Assembly: GCA_903897715.1 (NCBI GenBank)
Contig: CAIUCS010000028.1
Span: forward strand, 1 to 58,720
Length of the DNA stretch: 58,720 nt
DNA from: an uncultured Synechococcales cyanobacterium
GTDB lineage: Bacteria > Cyanobacteriota > Cyanobacteriia > CAIUCS01
Direction of reading: 5' to 3'
Of this stretch, positions 45,550-55,139 are shown in pieces. How positions within the stretch are numbered: the stretch's first letter is position 1; every line of letters begins with the position of its first letter. A program made the translations under genes and the position numbers. The notes under the pieces were generated by a model, which saw only the letters and a program-made list of their open reading frames with translations, was not told the origin of the DNA and did not search any database.

Positions 45550-47001
45550 ATGTCCGTTATCCGCACATTGCATCAACAATTGATCAACAAAGAACGTTCT
45601 GCCCTAGAGATTGTCCAGTCTAGTTTGGAACGGATTCAAGTTTTAGAGCCAGTGCTCCGAAGTTTTTTACGGGTCACCAGTGATCATGCCATTGATCATG
45701 CTAAAAAAGTGGATGACAAAATCCAAAATGGAGAATCCATTGGATTGTTGGCTGGAATCCCTGTGGCAGTTAAAGATAACCTGTGTACAGTTGGTATTCC
45801 CACAACCTGCGGTTCCCGGATATTGGCGGATTTCATCCCTCCCTATGAATCAACTGTGACTCAAAAACTCGCAAATACAGGGGCAGTATTGGTGGGAAAG
45901 ACGAATATGGATGAATTTGCCATGGGCAGTTCAACGGAGTCTTCCGCCTTTCAGGTGACTGCCAACCCTTGGGATATTACTCGTATTCCTGGTGGTTCTT
46001 CCGGTGGGTCGGCGGCGGCAGTGGCTGCCAATGAATGTGTGGTTTCTCTAGGTTCTGATACGGGTGGTTCCATTCGTCAACCCGCTGCCTTTTGCGGTGT
46101 AGTGGGGCTTAAACCTACTTATGGGTTGGTTTCCCGCTTCGGCTTAGTGGCCTATGCCTCATCTCTGGATCAGATCGGACCCTTTGGGCGCACGGTGGAG
46201 GATGCTGCCATTATGCTGGGGGCGATCGCCGGTCATGACCCTAAAGACTCCACCAGTCTGAATGTGCCCATACCCGACTACACAAACTATTTGATTCCGA
46301 ATTTGAAGGGTATAAAGGTGGGAGTGATTACGGAAACGTTAGGAGAAGGGTTAGATCCACAGGTTGGCATAGCAATTCAAAATGCCCTGAAACAGTTGGA
46401 AATCTTAGGTGCCCAGATCTACGACATTTCCTGTCCACGGTTTCGGTACGGCGTACCCACCTATTATATTATTGCTCCATCGGAAGCTTCCGCTAATCTT
46501 GCTCGTTACGACGGGGTTAAGTACGGTTATCGTAATCCCGATGCTGAGCACCTACTTTCCATGTATACCCAAACCCGTGCTACTGGTTTTGGATCGGAGG
46601 TAAAACGACGCATCATGTTGGGTACCTATGCCCTATCTGCCGGCTATTACGATGCCTATTACCGCAAAGCCCAACAAGTTCGAACGTTGATTAAACAAGA
46701 TTTTCACCAGTCCTTTACCCAGGTTGACGTTTTAGTATGCCCTACAACCCCAACCACAGCTTTCCGACCCGGGGAAAAAACTGATAATCCCCTCAATATG
46801 TATCTTTCGGATTTAATGACAATTCCGGTCAATTTAGCTGGTTTACCCGGACTGAGTCTCCCCTGTGGTTTTGATGACCATGGTTTACCAATTGGGTTAC
46901 AAGTGATTGCCAATGTGTTAAGGGAAGATTTGATCTTCCAGGTAGGGTATGCCTATGAACAATCTACCCAATGGCATGGGTGTACCCCCGAATTTACCTA
47001 A
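45550..47001 (+). CDS. gatA: Glu-tRNA(Gln)/Asp-tRNA(Asn) amidotransferase subunit A
   Basis: GatA releases ammonia from glutamine for transamidation of misacylated Glu-tRNA(Gln), the only route to Gln-tRNA in cyanobacteria. The amidase triad is intact: K75 (P-V-A-V-K-D-N), cis-S150 (P-G-G-S-S-G-G-S) and nucleophile S174 (D-T-G-G-S-I-R-Q-P). Length is 483 residues. gatB and gatC are elsewhere. A palindromic element lies right after the stop. Confidence 0.96.
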   Translation: MSVIRTLHQQLINKERSALEIVQSSLERIQVLEPVLRSFLRVTSDHAIDHAKKVDDKIQNGESIGLLAGIPVAVKDNLCTVGIPTTCGSRILADFIPPYESTVTQKLANTGAVLVGKTNMDEFAMGSSTESSAFQVTANPWDITRIPGGSSGGSAAAVAANECVVSLGSDTGGSIRQPAAFCGVVGLKPTYGLVSRFGLVAYASSLDQIGPFGRTVEDAAIMLGAIAGHDPKDSTSLNVPIPDYTNYLIPNLKGIKVGVITETLGEGLDPQVGIAIQNALKQLEILGAQIYDISCPRFRYGVPTYYIIAPSEASANLARYDGVKYGYRNPDAEHLLSMYTQTRATGFGSEVKRRIMLGTYALSAGYYDAYYRKAQQVRTLIKQDFHQSFTQVDVLVCPTTPTTAFRPGEKTDNPLNMYLSDLMTIPVNLAGLPGLSLPCGFDDHGLPIGLQVIANVLREDLIFQVGYAYEQSTQWHGCTPEFT

Positions 47002-47007
47002 CAGGGT

Positions 47008-47120
47008 GCATCCCAATTTTGCAGCCCTCACCCTAAATCCCTCTCCCAGAACGGGAGAGGGACTTTGAATCCGGTTCCCCTTATCCCTTTTTGGCAGAAG
47101 GGGTTAGGGGATTGGGATAC
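47008..47120 (+). repeat. Second copy of the dispersed palindromic element
   Basis: The left end gcatcccaattttgca and right end attgggatac form an 8-bp inverted repeat (47010-47017 with 47111-47118). The interior shares ccctcaccctaaat and gggagagggactttgaatcc with the copy at 11621-11753, in the same orientation. It starts seven bases after the gatA stop. Confidence 0.8.
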
Positions 47121-47218
47121 TCTCCCATCCCTCTTTATCCACTTATACTTGGTGGCTTGCACCCAATTCCTGAATAATCCGGTCTAGCCACTTACCAATT
47201 GCTAAAATAAAGGTAATT

Positions 47219-47287
47219 GTTCACTCCCCCTAGGGGAGGAACCAGCGGGGGGAGCCCCCAATCCTCTTTGCCAGGGGAAATGTGAAC
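47219..47287. repeat. 69-bp palindromic element with nested hairpins
   Basis: The ends GTTCAC (47219-47224) and GTGAAC (47282-47287) are inverted, with TCCCC/GGGGA just inside. Two smaller GC-rich hairpins (cccctagggg and gggggagccccc) lie within. No second copy is seen in the window. Confidence 0.6.
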
Positions 47288-47330
47288 GGGTACAAATAAT
47301 GAACACTTATTTTAACGATTATTGTTGATC

Positions 47331-47810
47331 ATGTCTCTAAATACTGTGCGGGAACTGTATCAGCAAGTCATTTTAGACCGCTATAAAAATCCTCGCCACC
47401 GAGGAATGACCCAACCCATTCATCGTCAACAACGGGGACATAATCCATCCTGTGGTGATACGATCCAACTGACGGTGCAATTGAATGAATCTGAAGATTT
47501 CATTGAAGATGTAAAATTTGAAGGAGAGGGGTGCGCGATCGCCATAGCCTCCGCTGATTTAATGGCTGAGGCACTACGGGGAAAACCGGTAGGAGTTGCT
47601 TTAGCCATGGTGGAGCAATTTCAGGGAATGATGAAAGGGGCAGAGGAATTCCCTCAGGAATTCAGAAAATTAAATGTAATGCAAGGAGTATCTCAGTTCC
47701 CAGTGCGAATCAAATGTGCCACCCTCCCTTGGCACACCCTCAAGGCTGCCCTAGAATTAACATCTCCTGTAGCTAAGGATGGTTTTATTTCCAACGAATC
47801 CGATTCATAA
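47331..47810 (+). CDS. sufU: SufU-type iron-sulfur scaffold/sulfur-transfer protein
   Basis: SufU takes sulfur from the SufS cysteine desulfurase. The 159-residue protein keeps the zinc/sulfur ligands C41, D43, C68 and C129 (N-P-S-C-G-D, G-E-G-C-A-I-A, R-I-K-C-A-T-L-P-W). It also has the 18-21 residue insertion after K-G-x-x-x that separates SufU from IscU. Start is the ATG at 47331 (M-S-L-N-T-V-R-E-L-Y). The sufBCDS operon is not nearby. Confidence 0.92.
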   Translation: MSLNTVRELYQQVILDRYKNPRHRGMTQPIHRQQRGHNPSCGDTIQLTVQLNESEDFIEDVKFEGEGCAIAIASADLMAEALRGKPVGVALAMVEQFQGMMKGAEEFPQEFRKLNVMQGVSQFPVRIKCATLPWHTLKAALELTSPVAKDGFISNESDS

Positions 47811-47873
47811 TAGTTATTCCTCTCTAACAGTCCCAATCCTTCCATGGCTCATGGGGCTTAATTCATATCAACC

Positions 47874-48398
47874 ATGATTACAACTGCTCAATTTCTACAA
47901 TTTTCCCAGTGGTCAGCCCTTATCTCCCTTGGGTTTGCAGTATTAGCCGCCATAGGTTTTGCCCTTCAGTGGGGGGTTCGGTTCCGATTGGTGGGGGTGA
48001 CAGGGTTTATGATTGTTCTTACAGGTGGTCTCTTTGCCCTTAGTTTAGTCCCTTTTACCCGCACGGTTATCCCAGGGGCAGTACGCTTTAGTGTGGTTTA
48101 TGATAATGGGGGAACCCAGGCTGTAATTGCTGTAGACCCAACAGTGACTGAATCCCAGTTACATGCCACCCTTGAACAAGCTGCCAACAATTTGTTTTCC
48201 CCTGGTCGTTCAGGGTCTCAAGCTCCAGTTCTCACCATTCGGGCGAGAACCATTCTCCACCCCCAAGAGGGAGTGTCAGAACCAGTTTATCTGGGAACAG
48301 TACACCGATCTCTCCTAGTTCGGGAAGATCCAACTATGACCATTGAAATTAATGGGGATCAAATAGCCCGTTTATCTCAATTTGGTTCTAACTCTTGA
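47874..48398 (+). CDS. ycf51: Ycf51 family protein
   Basis: This 174-residue protein has two N-terminal membrane helices (about 18-63) and a soluble C-terminal domain. The opening (T-A-Q-F-L-Q-F-S-Q-W-S) and the F-T-R-T-V-I-P-G-A-V-R-F-S-V-V-Y-D-N-G-G block are those of Ycf51, encoded in cyanobacteria and some algal plastids. The function is unknown; co-occurrence suggests a photosynthetic membrane role. Confidence 0.88.
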   Translation: MITTAQFLQFSQWSALISLGFAVLAAIGFALQWGVRFRLVGVTGFMIVLTGGLFALSLVPFTRTVIPGAVRFSVVYDNGGTQAVIAVDPTVTESQLHATLEQAANNLFSPGRSGSQAPVLTIRARTILHPQEGVSEPVYLGTVHRSLLVREDPTMTIEINGDQIARLSQFGSNS

Positions 48399-48442
48399 CT
48401 TTTTTATGGTTATGGCTCATCCATTTTAATGTTTCGACTTCA

Positions 48443-49624
48443 ATGAATCAGTCTACTCCCCCCTCTAATCCAGTCCTCAATCAGCCCACTTTTACTTCCA
48501 ACCTGCTCAGCCTTACAATGGCTCCCCAAATAGTTTTACGGGGGGATAACGCCATTGCCCAGTCAGGTCATTTGCTGGCATCCTTGGGCAAGCGTCCTTT
48601 ATTAGTAGGGGGAAACTCTACTTTGAATGTAATTCAACCATGGTTGGAACCAATCTTACGAGAACACAATTTAGAGTCATCCGCAGCCAGTTATGGTAAT
48701 CACTGTACAGAATCTACCCTAGAACGATTAAGACAAGTCGTTGGGGAAACACATGCTGACATGGTCATCGGTATTGGAGGTGGTAAGGCTTTAGACACAG
48801 CGAAACTTTTAGCAGATCACTGTAATTTACCCATTGTTACCATTCCTACTTCTGCAGCTACCTGTGCTGCATGGACTGCCCTGTCTAATATTTATTCTGA
48901 AGCAGGTGGTTTTCGTTACGATGTACCTCTCAAAAAATGTCCCGATCTATTACTGTTAGACTATGGACTCATGCAAACCGCCCCCGCCCATATGCTGGTG
49001 GCAGGTATAGGTGATGCCTTAGCAAAGTGGTATGAATCTTCGGTCAGCAATGGTCATTCTGATCAAACCTTGACGATTGCCGCGGTTCAACAAGCACGAG
49101 TATTGAGAGATATTCTTTTTCAACAGTCCCTTCCTGCCCTTGCAGAACTCGGTGGACATCCTTGGCGGCAAGTTGTTGATGCTACGGTATTGTTAGCCGG
49201 AGTGATTGGTGGTTTAGGGGGTGCTCAATGCCGCACTGTTGCCGCCCATGCCGTTCACAATGGCTTAACCCACCTTCCCACCACGGTTAGTTCTCCCACT
49301 TCCCTCCATGGAGAAAAGGTAGCTTATGGTATTCTGGTACAATTACGATTGGAAGAAATGTTACAAGCAAGTCAATTGGCTGGTGCTGCTCGGTTGCAAT
49401 TATTAAAGTTCTACGGAGAAGTCGGTTTGCCCATAACTTTAGGGGATCTTGGGTTAGACCGGGTTACAGTGTGGGATCTCCACCAAGCAGCTGCAAAAAC
49501 CTGTGCCCCTGGTTCAGATATCCATCGGTTACCTTTCCGGGTAGAAACGTCCCAGTTACTTGCAGCAATGATGTCCACAACGGCTCCGGTTGAACCCATG
49601 TCTCGTAGAGTATCAGAAGTCTGA
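48443..49624 (+). CDS. Iron-containing alcohol dehydrogenase family, glycerol dehydrogenase-like
   Basis: The 393-residue protein has a nucleotide-binding N-terminal half (G-I-G-G-G-K-A-L-D-T-A-K) and a helical C-terminal metal domain. Candidate metal ligands are the Asp in G-I-G-D-A-L-A-K-W-Y-E, the first His of the H-A-V-H-N-G-L block, and the His in L-H-G-E-K-V-A-Y-G. This is the D/H/H set of GldA. It would interconvert glycerol and dihydroxyacetone, though relatives accept other hydroxy compounds. Start is the ATG at 48443; a TTG at 48395 overlapping ycf51 is less likely. Confidence 0.85.
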   Translation: MNQSTPPSNPVLNQPTFTSNLLSLTMAPQIVLRGDNAIAQSGHLLASLGKRPLLVGGNSTLNVIQPWLEPILREHNLESSAASYGNHCTESTLERLRQVVGETHADMVIGIGGGKALDTAKLLADHCNLPIVTIPTSAATCAAWTALSNIYSEAGGFRYDVPLKKCPDLLLLDYGLMQTAPAHMLVAGIGDALAKWYESSVSNGHSDQTLTIAAVQQARVLRDILFQQSLPALAELGGHPWRQVVDATVLLAGVIGGLGGAQCRTVAAHAVHNGLTHLPTTVSSPTSLHGEKVAYGILVQLRLEEMLQASQLAGAARLQLLKFYGEVGLPITLGDLGLDRVTVWDLHQAAAKTCAPGSDIHRLPFRVETSQLLAAMMSTTAPVEPMSRRVSEV

Positions 49625-49716
49625 GGGTTTCACTCAGCTAATGGATAAGAACTCTCCCGTGAACTCATCTACCGACTAAAATGAGTTTAATTTACCCCCC
49701 ACCAAAAGTAGGTTTT

Positions 49717-49989
49717 ATGGCTGCCAATATTGAGATTTATACCTGGAGTCGATGTCCATTTTGTATTCGGGCAAAGGCTTTACTGGATCAAAAGAAAGTA
49801 CGGTATACGGAGTACTGTATTGATGGCGATGAAGTTGCTAGGTCAGCAATGGCTAAACGAGCCAATGGAAGACGATCCGTTCCTCAAATTTTTATTAACG
49901 ATTACCCCATTGGTGGTTGTGATGATTTATATGCCCTTAATGCCCAAGGAACGTTAGACCCATTGCTACAAGATAACTCTAAACTCTAG
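49717..49989 (+). CDS. grxC: Glutaredoxin 3 (GrxC type)
   Basis: This dithiol glutaredoxin of 90 residues has active-site C13-P-F-C16, the R-S-V-P-Q-I-F-I-N cis-Pro segment and the G-G-C-D-D-L glutathione-binding motif. Start is the ATG at 49717; the in-frame ATG at 49681 adds 12 non-conserved residues. Its stop codon overlaps the ribosome-binding site of gshB, so the two are translated from one transcript. Confidence 0.94.
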   Translation: MAANIEIYTWSRCPFCIRAKALLDQKKVRYTEYCIDGDEVARSAMAKRANGRRSVPQIFINDYPIGGCDDLYALNAQGTLDPLLQDNSKL

Positions 49990-49999
49990 GAGTGTGCGG

Positions 50000-50962
50000 G
50001 TGGAATTTGCATTTATTATCGATCCCATTTCAACCCTCGATCCAGGGCATGATACCAGTATCGCTTTGATGGAAGCTGCACAACAGTCAGGACACATTGT
50101 ATGGGTGACCCAAGCCCATCAACTCAGTGTGGTCGATGGTAAAACCTATGCCTGGCTCCAGCACGTTGAACTTGCCCCAATTGAATTGATAGAAGGGCAA
50201 TGGATCACTTCCCAGTCTTGGTTTCAGTTGGGTGAACCTGTTTTTATGCCCCTAGAAACAATGGGTATCGTATTTATGCGAACTGATCCACCAGTGACCA
50301 TCCCCTACCTCTATGCCACTTATTTACTCGATCATGTCGATACTTCTAAAACCCTAATTATTAATTCTCCCCATGGTATCCGCACTGCTAATGAGAAAAT
50401 GTACGCCTTACAGTTTCTGGGTTCTATCCCAAAAACAATCGTCAGTCAAGATAAAAAAGTGATTCGTCAGTTTGTTGAACATCAGGGAGCAGCAGTTCTC
50501 AAGCCTTTGGGCGGTAAGGCTGGTGAGGGCATTTTATTTTTACAGGCTGATGATCCTAATCTTAATTCCCTCGTGGAAATTAGTACCCACCGAGGAAAGG
50601 TTCCTGTGATGATTCAAACCTATTTGCCAGAAGCAAAACTAGGGGATAAACGGGTTATTTTACTGAATGGGGAACCCATTGGCGCTGTCAATCGTATTCC
50701 CACTGGTAATGAATTTCGTGGCAATATGGCAGTGGGGGGGAGGGTTGCAGCGGTGGAAGTCACGGAACGGGATCGTGAGATTTGTCGAGAACTTGCTCCG
50801 ACTCTGAGCCGTGATGGTTTATACTTTGTTGGCATTGATATTATTGGCGATTATCTAACTGAAGTAAATGTCACTAGTCCTACTGGAATTCGTGAAATTC
50901 AACGTTTCAACCACGTCAATATCGGGCGGCAGGTTATTGAATGGACGGAAAATTTAGCATAA
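50000..50962 (+). CDS. gshB: Glutathione synthetase
   Basis: GshB joins gamma-glutamylcysteine and glycine. The protein begins V/M-E-F-A-F-I-I-D-P and has ATP-grasp blocks V-L-K-P-L-G-G-K-A-G-E-G-I and the N-V-T-S-P-T-G-I-R-E product site. The GTG at 50000 is preferred over that at 49994: AGGAG (49988-49992) is then seven bases away, and the N-terminus aligns with known GshB. Length is 320 residues. It is coupled to grxC upstream. Confidence 0.95.
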   Translation: MEFAFIIDPISTLDPGHDTSIALMEAAQQSGHIVWVTQAHQLSVVDGKTYAWLQHVELAPIELIEGQWITSQSWFQLGEPVFMPLETMGIVFMRTDPPVTIPYLYATYLLDHVDTSKTLIINSPHGIRTANEKMYALQFLGSIPKTIVSQDKKVIRQFVEHQGAAVLKPLGGKAGEGILFLQADDPNLNSLVEISTHRGKVPVMIQTYLPEAKLGDKRVILLNGEPIGAVNRIPTGNEFRGNMAVGGRVAAVEVTERDREICRELAPTLSRDGLYFVGIDIIGDYLTEVNVTSPTGIREIQRFNHVNIGRQVIEWTENLA

Positions 50963-50966
50963 AAAA

Positions 50967-50991
50967 CCCCCATTCGTTTAAGGAATGGGGT
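50967..50991 (-). terminator. Intrinsic terminator between gshB and accB (best for the leftward efp-accB transcript)
   Basis: An 8-bp stem (ccccattc/gaatgggg) with a seven-base loop is followed on the minus strand by TTTTTT. It lies just after the gshB stop and about 140 bp beyond accB, so it can serve both convergent units. Confidence 0.7.
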
Positions 50992-51128
50992 ATGGAGTAA
51001 TTGAGCGTTAGCTTTAAAGCATTACTTTTACTATGTCACTGATTCATAATTTGATTTAAGTTTTGTGACGGTTTGTGGAGTGGCTTTTGCGATAATACCC
51101 CATAGTAGGGCATGGGACTGGTTGGCTT

Positions 51129-51659
51129 TTACGAAGGATTCACTCGCATTAACACTTGTCCATATTCAATGGGTTCTCCATTACTCACCAAGATTTCAAT
51201 GATTTCTCCACTTACTTCAGCTTCTAATTCATTCATTAATTTCATCGCTTCAATAATACACACAGTTTGACCGTTGCGGACGCGATCGCCCACTTCTACA
51301 AAAGGTGCTTCATCAGGGGCTGGTGCCCGATAAAACGTTCCCACCATTGGAGAAACAATATCTGCGAATCGACGTTCTAACGGAGGAGGAACCGGAGGGG
51401 AGGAGGGAGTAGCCGGAGTTGGTGTCGAAGACAACGTTGATGGGTTGGGTGGATTCACCGCCGGAATTAGGGGATTTGATAGGGTAGAAGCCAAGTCAGC
51501 ACTAATCCCAGAAAAGTTTGCCATGATAGCCCCATCGGTGGTTACAGATGGACGACGAATCGTAAGTTCTAAATCATTACTTTTAAGGATGAACTCGGTA
51601 ATGTTAGTTTCATTAACAGCTGTTAAAAGTTCGCGGAGATCATTGATATCCAATTCCAC
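51129..51659 (-). CDS. accB: Biotin carboxyl carrier protein of acetyl-CoA carboxylase
   Basis: AccB carries the biotin that shuttles CO2 in the first step of fatty acid synthesis. The 176-residue protein has an N-terminal assembly region, a Pro/Ser/Thr-rich linker (about 65-95) and a biotinyl domain with E-A-M-K-L-M-N, where K140 is the biotinylation site. It lies 15 bp after efp on the same strand, the common cyanobacterial efp-accB pair. Confidence 0.96.
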   Translation of the reverse strand: MELDINDLRELLTAVNETNITEFILKSNDLELTIRRPSVTTDGAIMANFSGISADLASTLSNPLIPAVNPPNPSTLSSTPTPATPSSPPVPPPLERRFADIVSPMVGTFYRAPAPDEAPFVEVGDRVRNGQTVCIIEAMKLMNELEAEVSGEIIEILVSNGEPIEYGQVLMRVNPS

Positions 51660-51674
51660 AATAGTTTTCGCCCC

Positions 51675-52232
51675 TTATTCCCGTCCCAAATAGGTGTCAC
51701 TGCGCGTATCAACTTTAATTTTTTCACCGATACTGATGAACAGGGGTACCATGACCTGGGCACCAGTTTCCACAATTGCTGGCTTAGTCCCCCCGGTAGC
51801 GGTATCTCCCTTCACACCCGGATCGGTCTGGATTACTTCCAGAATGACTGAATTAGGCAGTTCAACTTCAATCACTTGTTTTCCCCAAGTGATGACATTA
51901 ACTTCCATGCCATCCTTTAAGTACTTAACCCGTTCACCAATTTCAGTGGATGTTAATCCAGACTCTTCATATGTCTCCATGTCCATGAATACAAAGCGAT
52001 CGCCATCCTTGTAAGTATGTTGCATGGTGCGCTTTTCCAGTGTTGCTTGAGGCACTGTTTCTCCAGCCCGAAACGTTCGTTCTACAACGTTTCCAGTCTG
52101 GGCATTTTTCAATTTAGTCCGCACAAAAGCGGAACCTTTACCCGGTTTCACATGGAGGAACTCCACAACTCGCCAGACATAACCGTCTAATTCAATTGTG
52201 GTGCCGGTACGAAAGTCATTACTGGAAATCAT
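51675..52232 (-). CDS. efp: Elongation factor P
   Basis: EF-P relieves ribosome stalling at proline runs. The 185-residue, three-barrel protein has the domain I loop [10 protein letters not shown] with Lys32 at the tip, the position modified in other bacteria. It also has the C-terminal signature region near [11 protein letters not shown]. It is the first gene of the efp-accB operon. Confidence 0.97.
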   Translation of the reverse strand: MISSNDFRTGTTIELDGYVWRVVEFLHVKPGKGSAFVRTKLKNAQTGNVVERTFRAGETVPQATLEKRTMQHTYKDGDRFVFMDMETYEESGLTSTEIGERVKYLKDGMEVNVITWGKQVIEVELPNSVILEVIQTDPGVKGDTATGGTKPAIVETGAQVMVPLFISIGEKIKVDTRSDTYLGRE

Positions 52233-52641
52233 GTATCTTTCTCTATGGCAGTTTTATTCAAACTACATTTTACCCCTCCATGGAGCATTTTGATACCTCA
52301 CTTTTTCCCATCTTCCATAGCCAATGGAAAAAAGTGGGACTTATTCATTGGATGATGGGAGAGTACTTAGAGTCTTAATTGTGTGATACTATTAGAATTT
52401 GTCAGTAAATTTCTGAAATACCCAGTACAGATTCCCAATCTTAATTCTCCAGGGAGGATGTTACCCAATCACCCTGTTGCCATAACTGATTAAGAGGAAA
52501 ATCCTTTTTGATTTGGAAAATTATTTCTCCTTTTTAGCTGGTTTATTGGATATAGGTAAATGTAAAATAGAGTTTCTCCAACGTTATTTTATGTCAATTA
52601 ACATTGGAATCACCATTCAGGATGGTAATGAGGTATAAGCC
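52233..52641. other. Divergent intergenic region upstream of efp and secE
   Basis: This holds promoters for the two divergent operons. GAGG lies seven bases before the secE ATG. rplS, often upstream of secE in cyanobacteria, is absent. I see no repeat or further gene. Confidence 0.4.
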
Positions 52642-52890
52642 ATGGCAAAGAAAGAAGATACGTTAACCAGCCAAGGAGGGTCAGGAGCGTCTGTCAGCGT
52701 AGACAAAGGGTTTAATCCGGTGGAGTTTTTACAGGAAACAAAAGCGGAATTTGACAAGGTTGTTTGGCCAACCCGTCAGCAACTCATTAGCGAGTCATTA
52801 GGGGTTATTTTGATGGTAATTCTTTCGGCATCGTTAATCTACTTGGTAGATAATTTTTTTAACTGGGGTGCAAAACAGGTATTCGGATGA
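52642..52890 (+). CDS. secE: Preprotein translocase subunit SecE
   Basis: This 82-residue, single-helix SecE is the short bacterial form. A polar N-terminus leads to the amphipathic segment V-E-F-L-Q-E-T-K-A-E-F-D-K-V-V-W-P and one membrane helix (about 52-73). It clamps SecY in the translocon. Its stop overlaps the nusG start by four bases (ATGA). Confidence 0.95.
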   Translation: MAKKEDTLTSQGGSGASVSVDKGFNPVEFLQETKAEFDKVVWPTRQQLISESLGVILMVILSASLIYLVDNFFNWGAKQVFG

Positions 52891-53534
52891 ACTCCCTATT
52901 TAAGGATCAATTAAACGATCACCCACCGGTTGAGGGAAACGGAGATGAAGTCGTTCACGGAACTGCTTACAGTGGTTTCCACTGGTACGCGGTTCAAGTT
53001 GCCTCTGGATGTGAAAATCGGGTTAAGGCAACCCTTGAACAGCGGGCACAGACCCTTGAAGTTGCTGATCGTATTGGTCAAGTTGAAATTCCCCAAACTC
53101 CGGCGGTTAAAATTCGCAAGGATGGTAGCCGTCAGAATTCTGAGGAGAAAATCTTTCCTGGCTATGTGTTAATTCGCATGGTTATGGATGATCAAACTTG
53201 GCTTGTCATCAAAAACACCCCTCACGTGATTAATTTTGTCGGTGCTGAACAGCGCCGCCACTATGGTCGCGGTCGCGGACATGTAAAACCCTTGCCCTTA
53301 AGTGCTTCCGAAGTGGAACGGATATTTAAGAAAGCACAGGATCAACAGCCAGTAGTCAAGATTGATATGGCTCCTGGAGATCAGATTTTGGTACTATCCG
53401 GTCCATTTAAGGAATTTGAAGGAGAGGTAATTGAAGTCAATCCTGAACGCAACAAATTGAAAGCATTACTTTCGATCTTTGGGCGGGAAACTCCAGTGGA
53501 ATTAGAATTTAATCAGGTTCAAAAACAAAACTAG
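52887..53534 (+). CDS. nusG: Transcription termination/antitermination factor NusG
   Basis: The 215-residue protein has the NGN domain ([14 protein letters not shown]) and a C-terminal KOW domain ([16 protein letters not shown]). A ~30-residue N-terminal extension is present, as in other cyanobacteria. NusG couples RNA polymerase to the ribosome. It overlaps secE and precedes rplK by seven bases. Confidence 0.96.
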   Translation: MNSLFKDQLNDHPPVEGNGDEVVHGTAYSGFHWYAVQVASGCENRVKATLEQRAQTLEVADRIGQVEIPQTPAVKIRKDGSRQNSEEKIFPGYVLIRMVMDDQTWLVIKNTPHVINFVGAEQRRHYGRGRGHVKPLPLSASEVERIFKKAQDQQPVVKIDMAPGDQILVLSGPFKEFEGEVIEVNPERNKLKALLSIFGRETPVELEFNQVQKQN

Positions 53535-53541
53535 CAATTCA

Positions 53542-53967
53542 ATGGCAAAAAAAGTCACTGCAATTATTAAGCTGGCATTGCCGGCTGGAAAAGCCAATCC
53601 CGCTCCTCCTGTGGGTCCTGCCCTAGGTCAGCATGGGGTTAATATTATGATGTTTTGTAAGGAGTACAATGCCAAAACAGCTGATCAGGTTGGCATGATC
53701 ATTCCTGTGGAAATTTCGGTTTTTGAAGATCGCAGTTTCACATTTGTCCTCAAAACTCCCCCGGCATCAGTTTTAATCCGCAAAGCCGCTGGTATTGAAC
53801 GGGGGTCGGGGGAAGCAAACAAGAAAAAAGTTGGGGCTATTACTCGTGCTCAATTGCAAGAGATTGCTCAGACCAAGATGCCTGACCTTAATGCAGTTGA
53901 TGTTGGGGCAGCCATGCGTATTATCGAAGGAACCGCCCGAAATATGGGTGTGACTATCAAAGACTAG
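53542..53967 (+). CDS. rplK: 50S ribosomal protein L11
   Basis: This 141-residue L11 has the N-terminal [16 protein letters not shown] block and a C-terminal rRNA-binding domain. It is part of the GTPase-associated centre and is needed for stringent response sensing. The order nusG-rplK-rplA is the conserved one. Confidence 0.98.
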   Translation: MAKKVTAIIKLALPAGKANPAPPVGPALGQHGVNIMMFCKEYNAKTADQVGMIIPVEISVFEDRSFTFVLKTPPASVLIRKAAGIERGSGEANKKKVGAITRAQLQEIAQTKMPDLNAVDVGAAMRIIEGTARNMGVTIKD

Positions 53968-54061
53968 CATTTAGTCAGTTCCAAGACTCCCATTTATATT
54001 TAATGTTTGTTCACTTACCGGGGGAGAGGCACAACCTCGTCACTAACCCCAAGAGAGTTAT

Positions 54062-54772
54062 ATGAAAAAAGTTTCACGTCGTCTGCGGGAATTACAGAGA
54101 CAAATTGAAGACCGACCCTATCAACCTTTAGAAGCCTTACAACTTCTTAAGTCTACAGCAACCGCAAAATTTCCTGAATCTGCCGAAGCCCATATCCGTC
54201 TTGGTCTTGATCCTAAGTACAACGATCAGCAACTACGGACAACCGTTGTTCTTCCTAAAGGTACAGGGCAGACAATTCGAATCGCGGTCATTGCCCGAGG
54301 TGAAAAAGTCTCGGAGGCATCCACTGCTGGTGCCGATGTAGTGGGTTCAGAAGATTTAATTGATGAAATTCAAAAAGGTCGTTTAGATTTTGACCTTTTA
54401 ATAGCGACTCCAGATATCATGCCCCAAGTGGCTAAGTTAGGGCGGATGTTAGGACCTAAGGGTTTGATGCCTTCACCAAAAGCCGGTACGGTGACAGCAG
54501 ACTTAAACCAAGCAATTGGTGAATTTAAGGCTGGCAAGTTGGAATTTAAAGTGGACAAGACTGGAATCGTCCATGTTTTATTTGGCAAAGTAGCTTTCCC
54601 TGCTGATGACTTACTTATTAATCTTAAGGCATTACAAGACAGTATTGACCGTAACCGTCCTTCTGGGGCTAAGGGGCGTTACTGGCGGAGTATTTATGTC
54701 GCGTCCACAATGGGTCCATCCATTCAGGTGGATATCAATGCTTTACGGGACTTGAAGCTTGCAGGGACTTAA
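54062..54772 (+). CDS. rplA: 50S ribosomal protein L1
   Basis: This 236-residue L1 forms the mobile stalk at the ribosomal E site. Family blocks include [25 protein letters not shown] and G-P-S-I-Q-V-D. L1 proteins also repress their own operon. A 94-bp gap separates it from rplK. Confidence 0.98.
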   Translation: MKKVSRRLRELQRQIEDRPYQPLEALQLLKSTATAKFPESAEAHIRLGLDPKYNDQQLRTTVVLPKGTGQTIRIAVIARGEKVSEASTAGADVVGSEDLIDEIQKGRLDFDLLIATPDIMPQVAKLGRMLGPKGLMPSPKAGTVTADLNQAIGEFKAGKLEFKVDKTGIVHVLFGKVAFPADDLLINLKALQDSIDRNRPSGAKGRYWRSIYVASTMGPSIQVDINALRDLKLAGT

Positions 54773-54879
54773 ATGTCATAGTCTATGGTGGGAGGTTGAT
54801 TATTTTGTTCGATTTGGTTTATTATTAATTAATATCTATCTTCTGAATCTTTCACGAAACAGTCCTTTTTCTATTCCAT

Positions 54880-55045
54880 GCCAGAGACAGCAGGAGCCAA
54901 AGGCTTAATCATTCCTGCCGAGGTGGTCACAAAAATTCCATTCTTATGATCAAAAAAAGTATTTACGTTTAGATACTGGATGATTTTAAGCTTGAAATAA
55001 CCACCTCTACCCTCTGGCAGTATTCCAGGGGGTTTGTTTTATTGA
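54880..55045 (+). promoter_or_regulatory. L10 ribosomal protein leader with attenuator
   Basis: Conserved leader sequence gacagcagg...cttaatcattcctgccgaggt lies at about 54885-54924. GAGGTGGT (54920-54927) pairs with ACCACCTC (55000-55007), closing the leader fold that L10(L12)4 binds. One base later begins an intrinsic terminator. Binding of L10 is expected to switch the rplJ-rplL transcript off. Confidence 0.85.
55009..55040 (+). terminator. Attenuator terminator of the L10 leader
   Basis: A 9-bp stem pairs accctctgg (55009-55017) with ccagggggt (55025-55033), including one G-T pair and a seven-base loop. It is followed by ttgtttta. Confidence 0.8.
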
Positions 55046-55139
55046 GGGTTTTAAGGTGCATACAAACTTGCTTTCAACCCTGACGTGTCAGATGAAATGA
55101 ATCCAGTGATTGTAAATCGTTCAAGGAGGTGAAACTGAA

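Larger units (their letters stand above)
47002..47330. other. Intergenic region with two palindromic elements
   Basis: This holds the second copy of the dispersed element (47008-47120), then a different palindromic element (47219-47287). The rest is the sufU leader. Confidence 0.55.

Noticed and set aside
52251-52380. 43-codon frame starting M-A-V-L-F-K-L-H in the efp-secE gap
   Set aside because: It shows no hydrophobic or family pattern and lies in the promoter region of two divergent operons.
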